Shown piece by piece: positions 34,139 through 42,618 of a DNA stretch of 64,000 nt. The first letter of the stretch is position 1, and each line of letters begins with the position of its first letter. Below the pieces are notes generated by a model that did not search any database, had not been told where the DNA came from, and saw only the letters and a program-made list of their open reading frames with translations. The translations under genes were made by a program, and so were the position numbers. This stretch comes from Sphingomonas sp. UNC305MFCol5.2 (GTDB taxonomy: Bacteria > Pseudomonadota > Alphaproteobacteria > Sphingomonadales > Sphingomonadaceae): assembly GCF_000712135.1 (NCBI RefSeq), contig NZ_JOOE01000001.1, positions 620,001 through 684,000 on the forward strand, read 5' to 3'.

Positions 34139-35896
34139 TCATTCCTCGTCCGGGTAAGGGCCCTTGCCGCCCTCGGCGATGAGCTGGTCGACGCGGCGGT
34201 TGATCTCGGGAATCGGCACCGATCCCAGCGCGAGCACCGCGTCGTGGAAGGCACGGATGTTGAACTTCGCGCCGAGTGCCTTTTCGGCGCGGGCGCGTGC
34301 TTTCAGGATCGCGAGCTCGCCGGTGTAATAGCTCAGCGCCTGCCCCGGCCAGGCGATGTAGCGATCGACTTCGGTCTCGATCTCGTGATCGGCCAGCGCG
34401 GTATTGTCGTGGAGGAATTGCTGTGCCTGTTCGCGGCTCCAGCCCTGCGCATGGATGCCGGTGTCGACCACCAGCCGTGCTGCGCGCCACATCTGGTAGG
34501 AAAGCATGCCGAACACCTCGTACGGCGTCTGGTACATTCCCATCTCTTCGCCCAGCGCCTCGCAATAAAGCGCCCAGCCCTCACCATAGACCGAGAGATA
34601 GGTGTCGCGCCGAAATGCCGGCAGGTCCTTGTTCTCCGCCGCGAGCGGCATCTGGAAGGCATGCCCCGGCGCGCTCTCGTGTAGCGTCAGCGCTGGCAGC
34701 GAGTAGAGCGGCCGCGCCGGCAGATTGTACGTGTTGATCAGATACACGCCGGGCCCGCCGCGCCCGCCGGTGTAGAAGGGCGCGATGTCGTCGGGCACCG
34801 GAATGATCGCGAAGCGGCTGCGCGGCAACCGGCCGAAATATTTCGAGGCCTTGCCGTCGAAGGTCTTGGCGATCCACGCCCCGCGATCGAGCAGAGCCTG
34901 CGGCGTCTTCGCGTAGAATTGCGGATCGGTGCGCAGGAACTTGAGGAAGGCGGCAAGATCGCCCTTGAATCCGACCTGCTGCATCACGTCGTGCATCCGG
35001 GCACGGATCTTGGCGACTTCGGCGAGGCCGATCGCATGGACCTGCTCGGGGGTCTGGTCGAGCGTGGTGTATTCGGCGACCTTGGACTGGTAATAGGCCC
35101 GCCCGTCGGGAAGGTCATATGCCGCGAGCGCCGTCCGCGCGCCGGGAATATATTCGTCGCGCAGGAAGCGCAGCAGCTTCGCATGCGCGGGCACCACTGC
35201 CTCGCGGATCGCCGCCTCGCCCTCGGCGCGCAGCTTTGCCTGGGTCGCCGCCGGCATGCCCGCCGGGAATTTGGAGAAGGGCGCGAAGAACGGCGAATCC
35301 GCCGGCGACTTCGCCTCGGCGACCTTGGCCACCCCCGCATCGCGGCCCTGTAACGTGATCCGAGACGGCGTGAAGCCGCGCTTGAGCCCCGCGCGCATAT
35401 TGACGATCTGCTGGTCGAAGTACCGCGGGATATCGCGCAGCGTCGCCAGGTAACGGCGATAATCCTTCTCGCGCACGAAATCGCCGCGTGCGGATTCGGC
35501 GAGGTCGCCCCAGAAGCTGCTGTCGGCGTTGAGCGGCTTCTCGTAGTCGCGATATTGCTGCTCGTTCAGCAGCGCCTCGATCTGTCCCTTGAACACCGCG
35601 TAATTGACTCGCTCGGCGGGCGAGAGCTTTGCCGGATCGATCTTGCCCAGAGCAGAGAGCGTCGCCGTCCAGCGCGCCAGCCTTTCGGCCTGCGCGGCGG
35701 GGCCGATGTCGGGAAGCCCGAGCTTCTGGTCCTTGGGGCTATCCTCATTCGGCGCCTGCTGGCGCTGCCGCCACGCATATTCTTCGGTGTACAGTTTCCG
35801 AAGCTGCGCATCGGGTCCAGGCAACGGCGCCGCCGCCGTCAGCATCGCCGCGCCTACCAGCAAAATCCCTGCCTTGCGCCAAGCCTGCACGCTCAC
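34139..35896 (-). CDS. Secreted DUF885 family protein, zinc-peptidase-like
   Basis: 585 residues. A signal peptide (about 1-23) is followed by the DUF885 fold. The hallmark HESxPGH motif appears as LHESAPGHAFQ, followed by VYGEGWALYCEALGEEMG, which supplies the further acidic ligand. These proteins are widespread in Proteobacteria, are probably metallopeptidases or carboxypeptidase-like, and are poorly characterised. Start and stop overlap its operon neighbours (ATGA on one side, TGACATG on the other). Its place between an imino-acid reductase and an arabinosidase suggests cleavage of the peptide part of an arabinosylated glycoprotein. Confidence 0.85.
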   Translation of the reverse strand: MSVQAWRKAGILLVGAAMLTAAAPLPGPDAQLRKLYTEEYAWRQRQQAPNEDSPKDQKLGLPDIGPAAQAERLARWTATLSALGKIDPAKLSPAERVNYAVFKGQIEALLNEQQYRDYEKPLNADSSFWGDLAESARGDFVREKDYRRYLATLRDIPRYFDQQIVNMRAGLKRGFTPSRITLQGRDAGVAKVAEAKSPADSPFFAPFSKFPAGMPAATQAKLRAEGEAAIREAVVPAHAKLLRFLRDEYIPGARTALAAYDLPDGRAYYQSKVAEYTTLDQTPEQVHAIGLAEVAKIRARMHDVMQQVGFKGDLAAFLKFLRTDPQFYAKTPQALLDRGAWIAKTFDGKASKYFGRLPRSRFAIIPVPDDIAPFYTGGRGGPGVYLINTYNLPARPLYSLPALTLHESAPGHAFQMPLAAENKDLPAFRRDTYLSVYGEGWALYCEALGEEMGMYQTPYEVFGMLSYQMWRAARLVVDTGIHAQGWSREQAQQFLHDNTALADHEIETEVDRYIAWPGQALSYYTGELAILKARARAEKALGAKFNIRAFHDAVLALGSVPIPEINRRVDQLIAEGGKGPYPDEE

Positions 35897-36915
35897 CCTC
35901 CGATCGCCATGATGTCCGCGTACAGCGCCGCGGGGATGGTCACGCCCTCGGCGAGACTGCGCACCCGCGCGGCGTAACGCCGCTGCGACGGCAGCCGCGC
36001 GCCCTGCCCCTCGATCGCCGCGAACATCGCCTCGGCGCGTTCGAGATGCGCCTGCACCGCGCCGCCCAGAAAGCCCGCCGGATCGAACGCGACGATCAGC
36101 TCACCCCCGATCGGCGAGCCGCCACGGCCCTTGTCGACGGCGATCGACTCCGCGCTTGTCATATCGCCGATCAGTGGCCCGGCGAGCAATTCGACCATCG
36201 CCGCCAATGCCGAACCCTTGTGCCCGCCAAAGGTGCGCATCGCGCCGTTCAGCACCGCCTCGGCATCGGTGGTGCTGCGCCCCTCGGCGTCATAGCCCCA
36301 ATCGTCGGGGATCGCCCGGCCCTCGCGGCGATGCAGCTCTATCTCGCCGCGCGCCACGGCGCTGGTCGCGAAATCGAACACGAAAGGTTCACGCCCCGGG
36401 CGCGGCCAACCGAACGCGATCGGATTGGTCCCGAACACGGGTTTCGTTCCGCCCGCGGGCGCGACCCAGGCATGGCTCGGCGTGAAGGCCAGCGCCACCA
36501 GCCCCTGCTCCGCCAACGCCTCGACCTCGGGCCACAGCGCCGCGAAATGGACGACATTGTTGAGCGCCAGCGCCGCGATGCCGTTCGTCCGCGCCTTTTC
36601 GACGAGCACCGGCATCCCACGCGCGAAGGCAAGCTGCGCGAACCCGCCGCCGCCGTCGACCTGCACCAGCCCCGCCTTCGGCTCGGAGACCACCGGCACT
36701 GCATCAGGCGCCACCACGCCCGCGCGGATGCTGCGATCGGCGACGAGCAGCCGGTAGATGCCATGGCTCGCACAGCCGTCGCGCTCGCCCGCGACCATCG
36801 TCTCCGCCACAGCGTCGGCGTGATCGCCGGCCAGCCCTGCCGCCCGCAGCTTGGCGCGGGCAAGTTCGCGCAATTCGTCGAGCGTCATCGCAACGCCGGC
36901 CGCGGCCTCGCTCAA
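35893..36915 (-). CDS. LDH2-family oxidoreductase, probable delta1-pyrroline/piperideine-2-carboxylate reductase
   Basis: 340 residues of the malate/L-lactate dehydrogenase (LDH2) family: catalytic His in CASHGIYRL, VVHFAALWPEVEALAEQG, and FGTNPIAFGWPRPG followed by VFDFATSAVARGEIELHRREG. The GTNPIAFGWPR form is close to the DpkA-type reductases that reduce cyclic imino acids to L-proline or L-pipecolate with NADPH, a step used in D-proline and trans-3-hydroxyproline catabolism. Malate- or ureidoglycolate-type activity is the alternative. No signal peptide. ATGA overlaps on both sides lock it between GH127 and DUF885 genes, an unusual combination that favours an imino-acid role. Confidence 0.8.
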   Translation of the reverse strand: MSEAAAGVAMTLDELRELARAKLRAAGLAGDHADAVAETMVAGERDGCASHGIYRLLVADRSIRAGVVAPDAVPVVSEPKAGLVQVDGGGGFAQLAFARGMPVLVEKARTNGIAALALNNVVHFAALWPEVEALAEQGLVALAFTPSHAWVAPAGGTKPVFGTNPIAFGWPRPGREPFVFDFATSAVARGEIELHRREGRAIPDDWGYDAEGRSTTDAEAVLNGAMRTFGGHKGSALAAMVELLAGPLIGDMTSAESIAVDKGRGGSPIGGELIVAFDPAGFLGGAVQAHLERAEAMFAAIEGQGARLPSQRRYAARVRSLAEGVTIPAALYADIMAIGG

Positions 36916-39290
36916 ATCTTCGCGCCCGGCTTCGCAGTGAACAGGCGGACGCCGAAGATCGGACCGGCGGTGCTGCGGTCATGCGGCACGATCCGCACCC
37001 GCACTTCCTTCTTGCCCTTGGTCAACGCTTCGGGAAGCGGATATTCCACGTCGAAGAACTTGCCCGGCTTGTCATTGTCGAGCGTCTGCGTGGCGACCTT
37101 CACATTGTCGACCAGGATGTCGAAGTCGCGCTTGCGTTCGCCGCCCCAATAGGTCGCCTGCAGGATCAGCGGGCCGTCCTTGGGCTTGAGCGTGAATTCG
37201 ATGAACCCGCCCGAACGCGCATCGCGCCCCTGCCGGCCGCGATAGGTGACCGGATAGGAGATGTCCGAGGTGAGGTTGTGGTCGCGCTCGGGCTGCATCT
37301 CGCCGAGGAACATCACGTCGACCGAACGCGCGGCGATGTCCTTCAGCCGCGCCTGCTCGGCGAGGAACGCCTTCTCCTCGGCCGCCCAGGCGCTTTCCGA
37401 GAAGCGCTTGAAATAGGTCGCGCTGCGCCGGTTGTACTGGCGATAGAAGGGTACGAACTGCAGATCGGCGGGCCGCACCACACCACGCGTGGCGTAAATG
37501 CCCTTCGGCGGGTCGCTCGGAGTGAAGCCCGCGAGCAGATCGGCGCCGACCAATGCCGGATCGGCCTGCTCCCATTTCACGTCTTTCGACCCGAGATCCG
37601 CCGCGAGCACCATCGGGCCGCTCAGCACGGCGACGGTGTTCTCGTCGCCCGGTGCGGATTCGATGCGAAGCTCGAGCGGCAGCGCGATCGCCACCGTGTC
37701 GCCCGTCTTCCAGCGCCGGTCGACCACGGCATAGCCGCGCTCGAACACGGGCGTGGCCGGCTGGCCATTGACGGTGACCACCGCCTTGCCCGCCCCCCAT
37801 CCCGGGACGCGCAGCGCGACCGGGAAACGCCCCGCTTTGACCTTGGTGAAGGTGAGCGTCGATTCCGGCGCGAACGGATAGTTGGTCTCCAGCGTCAGCG
37901 CCGCATTGCGCTTCGCCCAGCTGGCGTCGGCAGGGATGTAGAGATTGACGATCAGCCCGCCGGCATCGTCTTCCCAGAAGATCGACTCGCCGTGCTTGGA
38001 ATGAACCTCCATGCCGCTGCCGACGCAGCACCAGAAGGCGTCGTCGTCCACCGTCGAATAGCCGCGTTCGCTGCCGGTCATCAGCGGGGTCATGTAGGTG
38101 AAGCCGCCGGTCGCCGGGTCCTGCGCCGACATCACATGGTTGAGGTGCGCACGCTCGTAAAAATCGAACAGCGCGCCGTCGGGCTGCCATCCATAAAGGT
38201 GCCGGGTCAGCTTGAGCATATTGTAGGTGTTGCAATGCTCGCAGGTCTGCTCGGTGATGTGATCGGCGACGGTATCGGGCGTGAAGAAATATTCGCGGTC
38301 GGCATTGCCGCCGATGACGTAGCTGTGGTGCTGGGTCACCCGCTCCCAGAAGAAGGTCGCTGCGGTCCGGCGCTTCTCGTTGCCGGTGATGTCGTAGATG
38401 CGCGCCAGCCCGATCAGCTTGGGCACCTGCGTGTTGGCGTGGAAATTGGCGAGCTTGTCCTCGCGGTTGCTCAGCGGATCGAGCACGCGGTTGTCGTAGA
38501 GCGTCTCGGCCATCTTGAGCCAGCGCGGATTGCCGGTACGCTGGTGCATCTCGGCATAGCTCTCGTTGAGCCCGCCATATTCGCAGCCCAGCACTTCCTG
38601 CACCTGCGCCGGGGTGAGCGCGGCGAACACCCGCTCGAAATAGCCGCCCAGCCCTTCGACCACCGCCAGCGCCTTCTTGTTGCCCCACGCGCCATGGACG
38701 TCGAGCAGCCCCGCGAACAATTTGTGCACGGTGTAGAGTGGCGACCACGAGCCGTTGAGATCGAACCCGCCGGACTTGATCTCGCCCTTCATCACCTCGC
38801 CGAATATCTCCTCGCCATCGACGACGGTCCCGTCCTTCCGCTTGCGGCCCAGCGCGCCGACATAGCCGGTGCCGCGCTTGGCCTGCGCCTCGGCGAGCTC
38901 GTCGACGATGTAATCGGCGCGGGTGCGCATCTCGGCATCGCCGGTCTGCTGCCACATCAGCACCAGAGCGGTCATGTAATGGCCGAGCGTGTGACCGGCG
39001 ATCGTATCGCTCTCCCATCCGCCATAGATCGGCGCCTTGGGCTCGAGCCCGGCATATTTGCGAAAGTTATGCAGAAGCCGATCGGGGCTGAGCCGGTGGA
39101 GATACTTGCGGTTGACCTCGACCGCGGTGGCATAGTCGGAAGGGCGCAGCCGGACCGAGGCGAGCGGCAGCGGCTTGACGCCCTTCGGCGCGAACGCCCC
39201 GGCGGCGCGCGCGATCCCCGCCTGCGACGCCATCGCCAGCGCTGCGGCTCCGAACATCAATTCCCGGCGGGAAGCGCGCATGTCCTGCAT
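36912..39290 (-). CDS. Beta-L-arabinofuranosidase, glycoside hydrolase family 127-like
   Basis: 792 residues. The N-terminus has a Tat-type signal (SRRELMFGAAALAMASQ). The (alpha/alpha)6 barrel carries the zinc-cysteine site of GH127: Glu351 and Cys353 (EHCNTYNMLKL) and the adjacent Cys421-Cys422 (FWCCVGSGME), matching the Glu-Cys3 zinc cluster of HypBA1, one cysteine of which is the nucleophile. Glu333 (DREYFF) is the likely acid/base. C-terminal beta domains follow. The family removes beta-L-arabinofuranose, best known from hydroxyproline-linked arabinosides of extensin; the related GH146 acts on other plant glycans. It heads the operon and has a GTATAC operator about 20 bp upstream. Confidence 0.88.
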   Translation of the reverse strand: MQDMRASRRELMFGAAALAMASQAGIARAAGAFAPKGVKPLPLASVRLRPSDYATAVEVNRKYLHRLSPDRLLHNFRKYAGLEPKAPIYGGWESDTIAGHTLGHYMTALVLMWQQTGDAEMRTRADYIVDELAEAQAKRGTGYVGALGRKRKDGTVVDGEEIFGEVMKGEIKSGGFDLNGSWSPLYTVHKLFAGLLDVHGAWGNKKALAVVEGLGGYFERVFAALTPAQVQEVLGCEYGGLNESYAEMHQRTGNPRWLKMAETLYDNRVLDPLSNREDKLANFHANTQVPKLIGLARIYDITGNEKRRTAATFFWERVTQHHSYVIGGNADREYFFTPDTVADHITEQTCEHCNTYNMLKLTRHLYGWQPDGALFDFYERAHLNHVMSAQDPATGGFTYMTPLMTGSERGYSTVDDDAFWCCVGSGMEVHSKHGESIFWEDDAGGLIVNLYIPADASWAKRNAALTLETNYPFAPESTLTFTKVKAGRFPVALRVPGWGAGKAVVTVNGQPATPVFERGYAVVDRRWKTGDTVAIALPLELRIESAPGDENTVAVLSGPMVLAADLGSKDVKWEQADPALVGADLLAGFTPSDPPKGIYATRGVVRPADLQFVPFYRQYNRRSATYFKRFSESAWAAEEKAFLAEQARLKDIAARSVDVMFLGEMQPERDHNLTSDISYPVTYRGRQGRDARSGGFIEFTLKPKDGPLILQATYWGGERKRDFDILVDNVKVATQTLDNDKPGKFFDVEYPLPEALTKGKKEVRVRIVPHDRSTAGPIFGVRLFTAKPGAKI

Positions 39291-39300
39291 CTCAATCTCC

Positions 39301-39321
39301 TGAATACCGTATACGATTACT
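39301..39321. promoter_or_regulatory. GTATAC-type operator upstream of the GH127 operon
   Basis: GAATACCGTATACGATTACTG with GTATAC at 39309-39314 lies 19 bp from the GH127 start. It shares CGTATACGAT with the site between the hydroxyproline operons at 28.05 kb, the strongest match between any two sites here. Confidence 0.55.
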
Positions 39322-39384
39322 GTTGACGATCTGGAGCGTCAATCCTCGAATGGGTGACGAGCAGCGCAGAAATGGCGGCAAGGC

Positions 39385-40131
39385 TCAGTCGTCGAGAAGC
39401 GAGACTTCGGTATCGGCGAGCGCCAGGCCGACCAGCTCGGTCATCGCCGTGCGCGCGGCTTCGACATCGCTCGCGGCGATCGCGTCGAGCAAAGCGCGGT
39501 GATCGGGGATCGGGTCGCGCGGCAGCGCGCGCTTGCGTTGCTTGTAGATCGTCGTCCAGGCGATCGCCGCGAGGATCGAGCTCGCCAGCGCGATCATCGC
39601 ATCGTTCTGTGTCGCTTCCATCATGATCATGTGGAAGCGCTGGTCGGCAAAGCGTCCCGCCTCGGTTGCCAGTCCGTGCCGGGCCATCTCATCCAGGGCC
39701 TCGCGCATCGCCGACAATTGCGCCTCGCTGCGCCGCTGGGCGGCGAATGCCGCAGCACTCGGCTCCACCACCATCCGCAGCTCGAAAAGGTCCACCACGA
39801 ATTTGAGGCTCGGCTCGGACTCGAATTGCCAGGCGAGCAGATCGGGATCGAGCAGGCTCCATTGGCGCCGCGGCGCGACACGCGTTCCCGCCTTGGGCCG
39901 ACTATCGACCAGCCCCTTGGCCGCGAGCATCCGGAATGCCTCACGCAACGCCGGACGCGAAATGCCGATCTGTTCGGAATAATCGAGTTCGCTCGGGAAG
40001 ATGTGCCCCTCGGGCAGCTCGCCGGACAGGATCATCACGGCAAGCTGCTGTGCGAGCGACCCTTTGAGGCGTTGGGCGCTGCTGCTCTGCAGCATCGAAC
40101 CCTTCCTGATATGGGTGCCGTAATCAGCCAA
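39385..40131 (-). CDS. FadR-type GntR transcriptional regulator
   Basis: 248 residues. The winged helix-turn-helix is at about 25-90 (SELDYSEQIGISRPALREAF, then GLVDSRPKAGTRVAP). An FCD ligand domain follows, with FELRMVVEPSAAAFAAQR, the RFHMIM helix and PDHRALLDAI supplying metal/ligand residues. It resembles sugar-acid regulators such as DgoR. It lies between the GH127 operon and the divergent peptidase operon, with a palindrome in the shared promoter region, so it probably represses both and itself. Together with the other GntR protein it is a candidate reader of the GTATAC sites. Confidence 0.88.
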   Translation of the reverse strand: MADYGTHIRKGSMLQSSSAQRLKGSLAQQLAVMILSGELPEGHIFPSELDYSEQIGISRPALREAFRMLAAKGLVDSRPKAGTRVAPRRQWSLLDPDLLAWQFESEPSLKFVVDLFELRMVVEPSAAAFAAQRRSEAQLSAMREALDEMARHGLATEAGRFADQRFHMIMMEATQNDAMIALASSILAAIAWTTIYKQRKRALPRDPIPDHRALLDAIAASDVEAARTAMTELVGLALADTEVSLLDD

Positions 40132-40185
40132 TCCCGCTCCCTCTCCGCCGACAACGCTATCGCATGCCCATGTAAATACAATCCG

Positions 40186-40206
40186 TCATACAATATACTG
40201 TATAAT
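40186..40206. promoter_or_regulatory. Inverted repeat in the divergent regulator/peptidase promoter
   Basis: ATACA-N6-TGTAT (40188-40203, spacer ATATAC) lies 55 bp from both the regulator start at 40131 and the peptidase start at 40258. It is related to but not identical with the four GTATAC sites. Confidence 0.45.
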
Positions 40207-40257
40207 TTTGTTGAGCTACCGCGTTGCCGTGGATATGTCCTTCCGGGGGAGGCGCAG

Positions 40258-42618
40258 ATGCAACGCAGTCGAGATTCGAGACACCACGGGTCGGTCCGCG
40301 CCGCGCGCGCGCTGGCGCCGCTCTTGCTCCTCGCGAATGCCGGCCCGACGACGTCGCCAGCACCGACGATTGCCGACCGCTATGCACGTGCCGACCGCTA
40401 TTTGCGCCCCGAACTCGACAAATTGATCGTCAACGCCGATCTGCGCGCGGCCTTCACCCGCGACGGAACGGGCATCCTCTACCGGCTGGGCAGCGCGGGC
40501 AAACGCCAGATCCGTTATCTCGACCTCGTCACCGGCCAATCGCGCTCGATTGTCGACGAAGTGCAGCTGGCCCGATTGCTCGCGCAGGCGACGAGCAAGG
40601 AAGTCGATGCGGCCGCTCTGCGCCTCGACGATCCCGATTACAGCGCCAAAGACGGCACGCTCACTTTCGGAGTCGCGGACAAGCAATGGACGCTGAACGG
40701 CGCGGGCGCGCTGGTGGAGGCGAAGAAGGGCGCCCCTGACGGCGAAGGTGCGGTCTCGCCCGATGGCCGCTTCGAGATCGTCGCACGCGACTATAATCTG
40801 TTCGCGCGCGAGCGGAAATCGGGACGCGAGGTCGCGCTCACCCGCGACGGCACGCGCGAGCAGCCTTATGGCCGCGGCATTCCCCAGCTCGCCGACATCC
40901 TAAAGGCGGGAACCGAGGAGCCGAAGATGCCGGTATCGGTGATATGGTCGCCCGACAGCCGCCGCATCCTCAGCTGGCGGCTGGACACGCGCGGCGTCGA
41001 ACGGCTTTCGATCACGCAGGAAAATCCGCCGGGAAGCTATTATCCACGCAGCTTTCAATATGTGTACCCGCTCGCCGGCGCCGCGAAACTGCCGCAGGCG
41101 ACGCGCTTCGCCGTGGATGTCGAGGAGGCACTGAAGCGCAAGCGCGCGACGATCGTGACGCTCGACGTGCCGAGCGAATCGCTGCTCTATCCCGCCGATC
41201 CCGATCTCGGCTGGTCGGGCGGCAAGGCGCGGATTCAGTGGACCGAGCGCGGCTATCGGCAACTCGTCGTCTACCAGGCCGATCCGCAGACCGGCAAATC
41301 GACTGTTACTGCGCGCGAAGCGGTCAAGCCGATCGTCACGGTGACTTCGAGCTTCCTGCGCCCGGCGCCGGAGCTCGGCGGTGAGCTCGACGTGTCCGAA
41401 CGTTCGGGCTGGGCGCAACTCTATTTCATTCGCCCCGACGACCCTGATGGCGGAATCCCGCTCACCCGCGGCGACTGGGAAGTGCTCGATATCGCGCATG
41501 TCGACGCGGCGGATCGCACCCTGCTGCTCACCGGCGTTGGGCGCGAGCGCGACCGCAATCCTTATTACCGCGCGCTGTATCGAGTGACGCTCGACGGCAA
41601 GCAGCCGATGCTGCTCACGCCCGAGCCGCTCGATCATGAGATCGAGGTGTCATTCGACGGCAAATGGTTCATCGATGCGATGTCGAGCCCGACCGTACCG
41701 ACCCGCACCGTGGTCCGCGACGCGCGCGACGGCCGCATCGTCATCGAGCTTGCGCGCGCCGATGCCGGCGCGCTGCTCGCAACCGGATATACCCCGCCCG
41801 AGCCGTTCACCGGCGTCGCCGCGGACGGCAAGACGCCGCTCCACGGGATGATCTGGCGCCCTGCCAATTTCGACCCCAAGGCGCGTTACCCGATCATTGA
41901 TGCAGTCTATACCGGCCCGACCACCACCAACGTGCCGACCAGCTGGAACGGCGCTATCACGGCGGGTGCCGGGAGTGTCGCGCAATTGGGCGCGATCGTC
42001 GTCAGTATTGACGGCCGCGGCACCTCGCGCCGCGGTCAGGCTTTCCGCCTTCCCGCATACCAAAATCTCGGCGAGGTCGGGCTAGACGACCATATCGCGA
42101 TGATCCGTCAGATGGCCGCCCGCTACCCGTATATCGATGCTGACCGGGTGGGCGTCTATGGCGGCTCGGCGGGTGGTTACGACGCCGCGCGTTTCGTGCT
42201 GCGCCGACCGGGGTTCTTCAAGGTCGCGGTCGCCTCGTCAGGTAACCACGACCTGCGGCTCGACAAGGCGTGGTGGCCCGAAGTCTCGATGGGGAACCCC
42301 GACGAAGCGGTGTGGGAGCGCAACTCGAACATGTCAGTGGCGAAGAACCTGCAGGGCAAATTGCTGCTCATCCATGGCGACATCGACGACAATGTCCCAG
42401 TGACCGAGAGCATGCGCCTCGCCAACGCGCTGATCACCGCGGGCCGGGACGTCGATGTCGTGATCCTGCCGAATACCACGCACAGGGTCGCGCAGCCCTT
42501 CTTCTGGCGCAAGCTGCGCGACTATTTCACGCGCCATCTGCTCGACGAGAAGCCCCCGGTGCTGCCCCTCCCCGACCCCGCACCTGCCATGCCTGCCGTT
42601 GGCGCCACCACGAAATGA
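40258..42618 (+). CDS. Prolyl dipeptidyl peptidase, S9 family (DPP IV-like)
   Basis: 786 residues from ATG at 40258 with GGGGGAGG upstream. A signal-like N-terminus (ALAPLLLLANAGPTTS) and a beta-propeller region (about 40-530) precede the alpha/beta-hydrolase domain. The triad is Ser637 (GVYGGSAGGYD), Asp710/711 (HGDIDDNVP) and His742 (NTTHRV); mammalian DPP IV has 630/708/740, so spacing is nearly the same. The elbow reads GGSAGG rather than the usual GxSYGG. Such enzymes remove Xaa-Pro dipeptides from peptide N-termini, here presumably in the periplasm. It overlaps the next gene by 4 bp (ATGA). Confidence 0.9.
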   Translation: MQRSRDSRHHGSVRAARALAPLLLLANAGPTTSPAPTIADRYARADRYLRPELDKLIVNADLRAAFTRDGTGILYRLGSAGKRQIRYLDLVTGQSRSIVDEVQLARLLAQATSKEVDAAALRLDDPDYSAKDGTLTFGVADKQWTLNGAGALVEAKKGAPDGEGAVSPDGRFEIVARDYNLFARERKSGREVALTRDGTREQPYGRGIPQLADILKAGTEEPKMPVSVIWSPDSRRILSWRLDTRGVERLSITQENPPGSYYPRSFQYVYPLAGAAKLPQATRFAVDVEEALKRKRATIVTLDVPSESLLYPADPDLGWSGGKARIQWTERGYRQLVVYQADPQTGKSTVTAREAVKPIVTVTSSFLRPAPELGGELDVSERSGWAQLYFIRPDDPDGGIPLTRGDWEVLDIAHVDAADRTLLLTGVGRERDRNPYYRALYRVTLDGKQPMLLTPEPLDHEIEVSFDGKWFIDAMSSPTVPTRTVVRDARDGRIVIELARADAGALLATGYTPPEPFTGVAADGKTPLHGMIWRPANFDPKARYPIIDAVYTGPTTTNVPTSWNGAITAGAGSVAQLGAIVVSIDGRGTSRRGQAFRLPAYQNLGEVGLDDHIAMIRQMAARYPYIDADRVGVYGGSAGGYDAARFVLRRPGFFKVAVASSGNHDLRLDKAWWPEVSMGNPDEAVWERNSNMSVAKNLQGKLLLIHGDIDDNVPVTESMRLANALITAGRDVDVVILPNTTHRVAQPFFWRKLRDYFTRHLLDEKPPVLPLPDPAPAMPAVGATTK

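Noticed and set aside
36981-39326. A 781-codon open frame on the plus strand opposite the GH127 gene
   Set aside because: The minus-strand frame has clear GH127 motifs and a Tat signal; the plus-strand product is His/Arg/Asp-rich without family features. Long antisense frames are common in GC-rich DNA.
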